Part shown: piece by piece, positions 46,201 through 55,461 of the stretch
Numbering within the stretch: the stretch's first letter is position 1
Layout of the letters: the number at the start of each line of letters is the position of its first letter
Assembly (NCBI GenBank): GCA_932521035.1
Contig: OW051494.1
Location: forward strand, 7,364,001-7,428,000
DNA: 64,000 nucleotides
Direction: 5' to 3'
Origin: Oscheius dolichura
Taxonomy: Eukaryota > Nematoda > Chromadorea > Rhabditida > Rhabditidae
Translations under genes and position numbers: made by a program
Notes under the pieces: model-generated
What the model saw: only the letters and a program-made list of their open reading frames with translations
Database searches by the model: none
Told to the model about the DNA's origin: nothing

Positions 46201-47785
46201 CGAACTGCAGTGTCACATCGGCTACGTCAATATCCACCCCAACCCGAGCCTTCAAAATGCCGATTGCGTACCACGAGATGAGTGCGCAGAGGACCCAGCC
46301 TGGGCTGAGACACGTGCCCTTATCGAGACTGGAACTGTCAACCCGGCCGACTGGAAGACATGGATGATCCCCCCGAAGAAGGCCGACTCCGGTTACGCCT
46401 TCTGTTACAACGAAGCCGTCAATAACAACCGCAGATTCTCGTCCGTCTATCTTCCCAACTGCATCAATTACGATCCCGAGTTCTCTATGCTCACAATGTC
46501 AACCAGCCCAACGCCTTCCTTCACCCCGCCCCGAGGCTATTCCTGTGCCTGCCCCAACGGAGACCTCAGGACTGCACCGCTTACAGGCAACTACTCTTAT
46601 CCCATCTGCTCCGATGTCCCCTGTAATTGCCAAGTCGGCTTCAAGTGTTCCCAAGGACAATGCGTCTGCGTCAACCCCGACGACCATATTCGACAGGTCA
46701 ACGGCATCTCCCAATGTCACCCCATGGAATGCGGCTCCGACTACAGTGTGCCGCCGGTCCTCGTTGACAAGCAGGACCTCATTCTATGTATCAAGAATGT
46801 CTTCGTGGCCAAGACCGGCTACCGACTGGTAAGGAATAACGCCACAAAGGAGGTCGAAGACGTCGTCGGTAAGTGGCCATCCATCCTCCCGACCTGATTC
46901 TCTCCACTTCAGATATCGACGAGTGCACAGAGAACAAAGGCATCGATCCCTGCTGTAGTGACAAGGACTCCTGCGTCGGAGACTACTGCGTCCAGTGCCA
47001 AAACCTGCCCGGCACATACAACTGTGCCTACCGGAAAGGAGACGGCTCCAAGTTCTGCGACCGTGACTCCGTCGACAGCAGCCAGTGCCGTTGTAACCGT
47101 AAGTGTCCTCCCCTGTCCTCTGTAGCAGTCTCCCCTTGTCAGAACTCTCCTGCGGCTACAGTCAGTCGTGGTACTATAGCTGTGAGAGCGAGTGCAACGT
47201 AACCCTGGACAGGAGACTCGACGACGCCAAATACAACAAGCCCCTCTGCTCCAAGGTCGTGGAAGCGAACACGTTGAAGTACGTGACGTTCCCGTCGCTG
47301 AAGAGTCTCTACGAGTTCATCTGCTCCCGGACCAACGTGAACCAGAACAAGCTGGCTTGTCTCTTTGACAGCTCCAGCGCCGATCTGAGCACCTCGCCTC
47401 TCTTCAACTACTGGGGAGCGTGTACAAGTCAGTTCTCCCCCCCCCCCCCCCCCCCCCCCCCTTTCCACTGTATATTTGACGTTCAGATGACGTGGCCGCC
47501 ATCTCCTGTGAGGGAGGAAGCCAAGCCAATAAGAATCTAGTCTTGTTCGTTGAAAATCCCCAATGTCCTGCGAGATTCAGTCCCATCCCCCAGAGGTTTG
47601 CCACTCCTCACAGCAATTTCATGTGTCGCCCTTTCAGGCCGGCCATCGGCCAGCCAATTGGACAGGATTGGTCCGTCGTCCCGGCGTGTATGGTCAAGGA
47701 GAACGAAGAATTCTACAGCAAAGGAAACTTCTTCATATTGCAAGACGACTCCTCTCCGAATCTGATCGAAAGCTATCCCATTTAA
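37213..47785 (+). CDS. Giant secreted protein with many calcium-binding EGF-like domains (fibrillin-like); 5' end uncertain
   Basis: Extracellular matrix or surface-coat protein. After two acidic/Cys exons (NCGTRVNTASLRGDKCF) it becomes a long series of EGF modules. At least 25 carry the calcium-binding start D-[IVL]-[ND]-E-C and many the hydroxylation-type G-S-Y-x-C-x-C core (for example DINECTETQSPC, DIDECTTGTHRC, DINECETGTHDC). Numerous N-x-S/T sites (NNT, NCT) suit secretion. The modules are spread over about 25-30 exons with 38-60-nt introns, most beginning just before the DI-EC box. The C-terminus departs from EGF: a Cys-rich region (DPCCSDKDSCVGDYCVQC), SCGYSQSWYYSCESECN, then AISCEGGSQANKNLV and a tail ending NLIESYPI, without a transmembrane helix or GPI-like end. 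I saw no convincing signal peptide in the visible exons, so the true start lies upstream or in an unrecognised exon. GC3 codon bias is very strong. Confidence 0.85.
47437..47461 (+). repeat. 25-nt poly-C tract in an EGF-gene intron
   Basis: Uninterrupted C run inside the penultimate intron (GTCAGT..GACGTTCAG) of the EGF-repeat gene, occupying much of that intron's polypyrimidine region. Visible directly. Confidence 0.9.
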
Positions 47786-49200
47786 ATGAATATATCCACG
47801 TTTTTCTAATGTTCCTAGTCGCAAGGAGAGCAAGAATGAAGGAGACATTCCTCTTCCCAGCGACGGCATCAAAGGCCATTGGATCCGCTTCGCTTCTGTC
47901 TCTCAAAGCGGTGGGCTTCTCTCCCACCCTGATAGAAATCATTTGGTCCTTCTTTTCCTCTCCTCGCTCTTCCTCCCCTTCTCCTGGAACAAGTCATCAC
48001 CAAGGTTCTCTTCCATCTTCTTTTTCCTACAAATAGACATTTCAGATGGAAGGAGACAGTTATTTCTGGCTGCAACAGACAAACGGCCATGTGCATGAGT
48101 TCATTCGAAGGAGCCGGTATATCTCTGTCAACATAGATTGGGACTTCTTCCTCCGGTTTGAAAACATCCCATGGGGACAGCTCCGTTGCTGGGAATATAG
48201 GAGCGGAGAACTCATTGAAATGGACAGATTGTATGAAACTACCTCAGGGCAACAACAAGCTGAAATGTTCCGGAAGACAGCTGGTCCCCAACGATGTCCA
48301 TCGAAGGGGCCAACCACGACAGGTGGCGCCTCAGCCCGAGCCATCTGACACCCCCTTCCCTTCTTCTTGCAGCCCACTTCCAGAGAATGCTTCAAACGCC
48401 GCAGAATGTCTGACTAATCCTTTCCTATACCACCTAATCGTTCTACCAGTCCAAACTGACTCACAACCAGCTCGTCCTCGACCCGTCAGCTCACCGCGAT
48501 GAGCTGCTAATGACTCGTGCGTCACGACCCCTTATCAGTTTTACGTAATCGGTTGCTTTTCTTTGGCTTCTTCCTGCAAAATGAATCCTCGACGGTGTTG
48601 ATATGGTCGAATGGAGAGGATGACAAGACTCTGAGTCAGCAGCGGTGGCTGCAAACCTGCAGGGCAAAGAGAATCAGGAATTCTGAAGTGGCCAGAAAGG
48701 GGCGATTAATAAAATTGAATATTATTAGAATTCTGAATATGCCCCTGAATTCTGTTTGATATAAATACCACCAGGACGAAATTTTTTTTTCCAGAATAAT
48801 GGGTGTCCCTCCTGAAAAAGGGTAGCCACGACTGCTCAAAGACGCTCATCTCCGAGACAGGCAGCTGGTCATCCAGTGACAGTTTCCACTTTTGTTCCGG
48901 TGGTAAAGTCGTCCGAACAGTCTAGAACGTTTTCCCCACGTCTCCAAGGGGAAAGAAATACCTTCTGACGGAGAAAAGAGGACTACGCTGGACAGGAGGA
49001 CTGGCATCTTGTCCTCCCTGGATCGGTAGAAGCCAGCTGCTCTGGAAGTCCTTGTATTTGACTGTTATTTCTAATAGGATGCTTCTATCGCTTCTCCCCG
49101 TTGCCCCGTTAGCTGCCGCCTCCTGCTGACAAGTCCCGTTGGCCATTAGTCGGCTCCTCCCCCTCGTTACTAATCACCCGCTTTATCAGCTCTGTCATCC
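47786..49200 (+). other. Intergenic, possibly one unrecognised small gene
   Basis: A candidate exon opens after TTTCAG at 48046-48051 (MEGDSYFWLQQTNGHVHEF, ISVNIDWDFFLRFENIPWG, then a polar tail, stop near 48348). Its aromatic-rich start looks coding, but no upstream exon or start could be fixed. From 48400 to 49200 I see nothing beyond AT-rich spacer. Confidence 0.3.
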
Positions 49201-49212
49201 TGACACACCGCC

Positions 49213-49219
49213 TATAAAG
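49213..49219 (+). promoter_or_regulatory. TATA box of the 49.3-kb charged-helix gene
   Basis: TATAAAG about 105 bp upstream of the start ATG, followed by a pyrimidine-rich leader and a CTTTTCAG five bases before ATG. Similar layout to the boxes at 58226 and 62486. Confidence 0.5.
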
Positions 49220-49318
49220 GGGGCCACTTCCCTGCTTTCCCATCACTTCAAGCTGCCTACCAGTCCCAGCTACTCCGCCTTTTCTTTCCTCTCATTTCAC
49301 TTTTTCTTTTCAGAAACG

Positions 49319-49570
49319 ATGTCTTCCTATAAGGAACAACTCGAGGAGGAAGAGATCCGCCGCTATGAACTGGAAGCGGAAGAGAGACGACTTCAAGAGG
49401 AAATGGATCGAGAAGAGCGACGAATGCTGAACGAGCTGGAGAAACAGCGACGAGCCGAGGAACGGGAAGAAGAACGACTGCGTTTGGAAGAACTGTACCT
49501 GCTGGAAAAGCTGCTGAAAGAAGAACTCCAGCAAGAGATGCGACTGCTTAGCAAACTGGAAAGGGGGTAA
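49319..49570 (+). CDS. Small charged coiled-coil protein, 83 aa
   Basis: Starts MSSYKEQLEEEEIRRYELE and continues as uninterrupted Glu/Arg/Leu/Lys helix (EERRLQEEMDREERR, EEREEERLRLEEL, LLEKLLKEELQQEMR), ending SKLERG. More than half of the residues are charged and there is no Pro, so a single alpha-helix or coiled coil is expected. No signal peptide. Polyadenylation signal AATAAAA at about 49622. Unlike the genes at 57075, 58300 and 62592, the helix begins at the ATG; a TTTTCAG immediately upstream suggests an untranslated leader exon or trans-splicing. Related in composition to those genes; homology is likely but not proven. Confidence 0.65.
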   Translation: MSSYKEQLEEEEIRRYELEAEERRLQEEMDREERRMLNELEKQRRAEEREEERLRLEELYLLEKLLKEELQQEMRLLSKLERG

Positions 49571-49639
49571 GACCCACTCCCCCTCCCCTCTTCCCTCTTC
49601 CCATCCGCCACTAATAATATTAATAAAAGAGGTAAATGA

Positions 49640-50140
49640 GGTACTAGTATATAGCCCTTCTGTTCCCTGGAAATTAGAGCCATCTGGCTGTTGTTTCATT
49701 CCCATGGTATTGCTTAGGATAGATGTTTTCCAACTTGTGGATAAGCTAATATTGTAATAATAATCTTCCATAATAAATTGCATATACTCCAATTGTTGTA
49801 TTGTTTGATTTTCAATGGTCTCAGTCCATTTGTTACTTCTACAGAATATAAAAACAGTAATTTTTGCTTGCAAGCCCGGATCAATGTCATTATCCCTTTC
49901 TTTTCGTGAGTCCCCCCAGAATAATTGAGGAATGGCTTTATGTTTTTGTGGAATTGAAAATGATTGAGAATCTTGACGATCTGCTTCAAAACAAGAGGAA
50001 ACTGGGCACAATGAAGTGTAATTCGGGAGATAAGCACCTGCCCTAGGTTATCAGCTGACCGCCGCCGAAAACATTCGCAAAAATGGTAGATCTGCTTGTA
50101 TGATTTGATATTTCGATTTTTTATTCATTTTATGTCCAGT
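49640..50140. other. Intergenic
   Basis: AT-rich, short open frames only on either strand; no supported gene or repeat. Confidence 0.4.
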
Positions 50141-50890
50141 TTATAGTTTATTTGAAGGCGGAAGGTCCTGCTGATCGTCTAATTTCATAATCCGGAAGTC
50201 GCTGCCAATGTTTTCTTTATCGATTTCGTATTCCTGATAGTGGTTCTTCTCGTCATATTGTGATATTTCCCCGAATTGCACCCTCTTCTGATGTGAACTT
50301 CGTCTTTCTCTAAAAAAACTTTTCTTTAAATTTCATCAGATATACGGTGTTTCTGTAGTCAGCGTTCTTTTCATATAGCCAGCAATTTGATTAGCTTTCC
50401 TGCTGCACAGCAATTTCTAAAATAAATGGAATGCTCTGGGAAATGGGGTGGCAGATACTTCTCTTCTTGTAGAAAACGGGGACTCCATCTTTTTGACAAG
50501 ATTAATGAGAAGACCATAATTATCCAAAACTCCTTTTCTATACTCCTCGACTACCAGCTTTCCCCAATGGGAACATCTGTACAAAGCTATGACCCGTCCT
50601 TGTTTCATCTAAAAACCATGTCCTTACTGAAGAATAACGCCTTTTATTGTTCTAAATGTATTTCAGAATTAACTAGAAAAAAATGACTCCGATATGTACC
50701 AGTGCATGGGAAACGAAACATACTCACCTTTGTAACTACTTTTTCCATTATTAGTGGCGGTAGATCTGATAAAATAAACATGCCAAGCAAGAAGCAGAAA
50801 AACGAAAGTGGTCTGCGCAAAAAAGGCGATAACAACCACGTGGGCAAGCGGTTATTGATTTTGCCATACAAGTTTATAACTGATAAACAG
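50141..50890 (-). CDS. Orphan gene fragment, membrane segment and C-terminal RVxF motif
   Basis: Exon structure is only partly resolved. The last exon is convincing: RRSSHQKRVQFGEISQYDE, then YQEYEIDKENIGSDF and DDQQDLPPSNKL before TAA. KRVQF is a textbook protein phosphatase 1 docking motif (R/K-V-x-F) followed by acidic residues. An upstream minus exon at about 50725-50880 reads LPTWLLSPFLRRP then the hydrophobic SFFCFLLGMFIL, compatible with a type II membrane anchor. A middle segment (TWFLDETRTGHSFVQMF) may be another exon. A membrane-anchored PP1-targeting subunit is conceivable but inferred from short motifs. Confidence 0.35.
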
Positions 50891-51071
50891 AGATTTTGTT
50901 GATTATGGGTTCCTTCTCAATGGGGCTGAACGCTTCCGCGATCCATCTTCAAATAGTAACAGACTCGATGAATGAAGAAGTTGATTTTCCTAACTCGCTT
51001 ATTTTTTTAACTAGTTTATTAGAAAAAAAAATCGCGATAGCATAACATAGCAACAAAAGATTATACAGATT

Positions 51072-51997
51072 TTAAAGCAAGGAGTTAGTTGGCGAAGGAA
51101 AGTTCTCTGCGAGTTTAGATAGACGCTCTTCTGCCTGAGCTACAAGCTGAAATTAAATGAACACATAAATATAAAGTTCTATATAAGCAACCAATGAACA
51201 CATCAAAGCTACCAAAATTTTAAAAGCGCCATGAGAACTTTAGAATCAAGCAAGTATTCCTCAAAATAAAACAAAACCTACCTCAGGGGCAACTTGCCAT
51301 AACTCTCCGGTTGGAACGCACTCACATACGTATTTAGGTCTTCGTCCAGGCTGATTTTCAAAAATAGTCATACTCCAATCGCGTGGCGGCTCACCTCGCG
51401 GAGAATCCAGAAATGTGACAACGAAAAGTGGCTACAAGGGTTTAGATATTCGAAATCTTAAACCTTATATTCAAACCTTTAGTGTGTTTAGAGCATTATA
51501 TTTCCTTTCCCAGCATTCGTTGGCGAAATCTTGAAGAACCATTCGAGTACCAGGATAATTCATATTATTTAACATATACATGAGATTTTCTGTTGAAATC
51601 TCAGGGCGGTACTCCTGTAAAAGTAAGTGAGACATTATTTTAATATTTACTTTTTCTGAGCAATCCGGAACTTCTCCATCCGAGCTACCTAATACAATTT
51701 CTTCTGAGCTATCTAGTATTTCTCCTTCTTCTAGTTCAACGCTATTGCATTCTGCTGCGTTTGCAGAACTAGGAACTTGCACAGCAGAATTACCAGGCCG
51801 AACAACTGGAGTCATATCTGTCTCTGACCATGCTTCCTCGACACTCCTAATAGAAGAAACATCCTATAAATTTCGTTTACGATGCGAAATAACAAAACCG
51901 TGTAATCTTCATTGTCGCCTAAACGCGGAGTCGGATTAAATTTGCAGCAGTCACTTCCAGGAGTAATCATCATTTTAAAAAATAATGTTGCCGACAT
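51072..51997 (-). CDS. Orphan acidic protein, probably nuclear
   Basis: Five or six small exons join in phase. MSATLFFKMMITPGSDCC leads to TPRLGDNEDYT, then (35-nt intron GTTTTG..TATAG) DVSSIRSVEEAWSETD. An acidic stretch follows (VELEEGEILDSSEEIV), then EISTENLMYMLNNMNYPG, VLQDFANECWERKYNALN, FVVTFLDSPRGEPPRDWS and RPKYVCECVPTGELW, ending in a short helix (AQAEERLSKLAENF) and NSLL. The folded second half with alternating strands looks conserved, but I do not recognise it. Lies just downstream of, and on the same strand as, the chromodomain gene, only about 170 bp away; operon-like co-expression is possible. Confidence 0.55.
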
Positions 51998-52164
51998 TTT
52001 AGAATCAGAGATGCGCTAAAATGCTTTACACTAGGTGGCGTAGCAAATGCTTTTTTGGTTGAAAATGCAATGTTACATACTCTTTAGTAACGAGTCGTCA
52101 TTAAGGTCTACAAAACAAGGCCGCGGTTAGAAAAGCTTATTAGCGCTCTGCGGTTAGGAGCTTT

Positions 52165-53560
52165 TTAAAATTCCTTTAAATCAACGAAATGAAAGAAAAC
52201 CTTGTCAGAATCCGATTTTTTAGGTGTCACTTCTAGAGGTTGCTCTCCATTAGGTTGCTCTTAAAACTTGTTAATAATTACTACCATTACGTACCATTTT
52301 TTACCGGAGACTCCCTAGGAACACCATTAGGATGCCCATTTCTTTTGTTTATATGCTAGGTCAAGGTAATTCAGATAACCAAATTGTAACCTCGCTTAAA
52401 AGAGATTCCTTTGCCTTATACGTGCCAGCCTTTGCTTTTCTTATCTCCACTTGGGCTTTTAAATTTCTTACAGCAGAATTAATCAGTAACATACTCTCCG
52501 CATTCTATACAATACATATAGAAAAAAAAACTATATACCATATCTACTGAAGGCCGAGTGCGAACGATCGAACGTGCTCGTACAGGATGTTTCACTCCTT
52601 TGCTTATCAAACTTCTACTTTTTAAATATACTTTTTGGATATCTTTTTGAATTTTAACATCCGTAGGGGCTGGGGAATCCGGGATCCTATTCTCTTCCCC
52701 AACATCATTCCTCTTATGCGAAGATTCACTACCCTGAAGAAAATGATTATTGTAAAAACTACAAACCGAGCTTTCATTGTCATTATCTCCTGTAAGCACA
52801 GGGCGCACCCAGAGACTTCTTACCGTATTATCACTATTATATTTGGAGTTATCGCGAGAGGAAGAACTTGCATTATGCTTTAAATAAATAATATATTATG
52901 CTGTATGTTACTAACCTTCACTACTCTGCCAGAACCATCACGAGTTTTACCCGATACCTTCTTGGCATCTTTTCGCATACTTGGGTCACAATTCATACGA
53001 GCAGTTTGCCTTTGGCGAGGTTTACGAGCACTCTTGGTAGCAGGTAATGGTTTATTTGCTGCTGAATTCGTAGATATTTCTGGATAATACAAAGATGGGC
53101 ATGCGGTACCAGCGATATAATCTAAGACCTCAGCTGGTGGCTTAATAATCAATGGCGTTCTGCCTTCGTCCCTCTCTTTGCGCACCGCTTTCCAATACTC
53201 GTCGATAAGAGTCGGACAAGCCTAGTAATTTTACAAAGTTGATTGCAAATAAAAAATTAAACGTACCATAGAACGCTCTGGAACCCAATTTTCGGAATCC
53301 GGCCAATCTTCTCTCTCTCCATGCTTAAGTTTCCATTTGACATAGTAAAATAATTTTGGTGTGTATGCGTTTCCGATGGGTGGCTGGAATAACAAGAGGA
53401 TAACAATCTATAGTGGAAAATTTGTACCCAATGGCTACGAATACCCTCGACTTCCCATGTTTTGATGTAAGAACTGAAATCAAGTCAATTGTGTTCTATC
53501 TATCTAATGTTACCTGCGACGTTTTCTAGGTTTCTTACGATGTGCTCCGATACCAACCAT
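52165..53560 (-). CDS. Chromodomain protein
   Basis: Starts MVGIGAHRKKPRKRR, a strong basic nuclear signal. The chromodomain follows over three exons: YIKTWEVEGIRSHW, LFYYVKWKLKHGE (the Y-x-V-K-W core), DSENWVPERSM and CPTLIDEYWKAV, giving the aromatic and W-x-P-x-x-N/S features of histone-methyl-lysine readers such as HP1/CBX. Downstream exons are basic and disordered (SARKPRQRQTARMN), then a Ser-rich stretch and a helix (RNLKAQVEIRKAKAG), ending EVTPKKSDSD and VDLKEF. I see no chromoshadow domain, so it is not a plain HP1. Three aromatic cage positions appear to be W/Y/W. Introns are 40-60 nt. Confidence 0.7.
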
Positions 53561-54088
53561 ATTAAAAAGTTTCCTAAAATAGTCGAATTATTGGTTATAA
53601 CTGCAAGCGTAGTTTATCTGGTGTGAACAATGCTTTTTGTATGAGAAATAGACAATCAAAAAATGAACATGAGGAAGAAGGTAAAAGTAGAACCGTTACG
53701 GAATGATAAGAAAACGAAGGCAAATTGTACTTCGCATGCGAGGCCTACAATTTGCCGAAAACGAACTCCGGCGACCTCGGCCATGCGCGGCAAGAATTAA
53801 AATTAAAATAGGCGCTCATTTTGAGTGGGGGGAGAAACTGACTTGAGACTCGATTTTTGGCTGATTTTTCTATAATGCACATTTGTAATTCTCGCAGTCA
53901 TGTATAGAACTGCTTTCTAGTCACTACTCGTACAGGATGTTTCACTCCTTTGCGAAGCTCTGTAATTGCCATCGTATAATTTACTTGGGATCACGCCTGC
54001 TACTCGATTGCATGATACTAATACTGTATGTACTAATTTATTCCTTTTCAGCTACAAGCATACTACAAATATCTTTCAAGCTGCTAAA
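53561..54088. other. Divergent promoter region
   Basis: Between the chromodomain gene (minus) and the F-box gene (plus). A 27-bp string at 53927-53953 is identical to part of a chromodomain-gene exon at 52577-52603. A TTTTCAG near 54051 is a likely leader or trans-splice acceptor for the F-box gene. No other gene seen. Confidence 0.45.
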
Positions 54089-55302
54089 ATGGAAGAAAAT
54101 GTTTCGCTGATGCATGACCATACTGGCTACTGTCTGAACTATCCGCTAGCAACAATCCCCGATCATCTTTTCGAAGGAATTGTAAAATACGTAAGTATTT
54201 TTGATGAGATAATAGTTATTGGATTTAGCTGACTCCTCGTACTTTCTTCAACTTGAAACAAACTAGTAAAATGATGCACAAAAAATGCTCAATTTTTGAG
54301 TCTTCAGTAATATTTTGGTTAGATAAGATTAAGATTGAGGTACGTTGAATATGTATTGTCGGCAATGTAATTTAGGAAGATTATACTGTGAAATACTATA
54401 AAAAGGGCGAGCCTATGGGATCGGATGCTTTCTTAAAAGCACAATTTAAACTCCTGGTTAACGTTATCCAAGTTTATGTTCGCTACGTGTATGCTCTCAT
54501 TATTTTCACACGTTTAGAATCTTGGAAACAATGAGGCAAGTCTTCTTAAAAAGATTTTTGATGGAAAAGAAGTTCGTTCGGGACAGCTCTATGCCGTTAA
54601 CGCAATCCATTGTGGCACTAAGCTCTTTAGAGAAGTTATAAAGGTAATTTTAATATTATATTAAATACTTTTCTCCTGCTATTTTAGAATCTCAATATTT
54701 TCAAAATTGTCTGTTCTAGCATGCTTCCACGATTACAGACAGATGAGATGATGCAAAAAGTATTTCTTTCGACGTTTGCTAAAGAACGTTAAGATCGTGG
54801 TATTTATTTCTGAAAGTCGCCAGCCTCTGGAATGGAAAAATGGCCTTCTTTTAAAAAATCAAATTGAGGTTCTACACATTGTTGGATTCTTTTTCACGCC
54901 TCAAACAATTCATAAAGTTTTGAAGGTTGTTCATTTTATTCTTCTATATTTTCACTTATTTAGGAATTGGTTGAAGGCAAACGCCATATAAACTCTTGGT
55001 GCTTGGAGAAATGCTATTTTGAAGGAGTGGAAACAGATAAAGTTGTTAAAACCCTTTTTCGTGGTTGGAAGACTATCAAGCCGGAAGATGAGCCTGATTT
55101 CGTCCATAAGCGCCCTTATGTGGTTAGGAAGGATGACGAGTTGACTTTCAGACGTAGGATTGTTGTATATTTTATTATCATGTTTTTAGTTGTTTGCCTT
55201 AACGGATTCGAGTTCATCGTAGATATAAATATGGGTGTGGTGATTGAAAGAAAGTTTCCGCATGAAGAAGAAGAAGAAGATGAAATGGTGGAAGAAGAGT
55301 AA
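54089..55302 (+). CDS. F-box-like protein
   Basis: MEENVSLMHDHTGYCLNYP leads into PLATIPDHLFEGIVKY joined across an intron to LTPRTFFNLKQTSKMMHKK, which has the L/I-P-x-x-[IL]...I-x-x-Y-L-x-x-x-x-F-x-x-L-x-x-[ST]-[CS]-K/R layout of an F-box, the SKP1-binding module of SCF ubiquitin ligases. The rest (about seven exons: GEPMGSDAFLKAQFKLLV, SLLKKIFDGKEVRSGQLY, AIHCGTKLFREVIKN, KRHINSWCLEKCYFEG) is helical and without LRR or WD repeats, as in many nematode F-box proteins. The last exon has a hydrophobic run (VVYFIIMFLVVCLNGFEF) and a terminal acidic EEEEEDEMVEEE tail. PolyA signal at about 55345. Substrate unknown. Confidence 0.65.
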
Positions 55303-55461
55303 ACGAGATTTAATTTCTCAATAATTTTTGTTGATTTTTATGTAATAAACTTTTGTGTTACTCTTTATAGTAAATGATTCAAGTATAACTGTAACATTAG
55401 TTAAAACAACTTTATTGGCAATATTTGTGTACATAAAAACTACATTACTCATGAAGGATTA

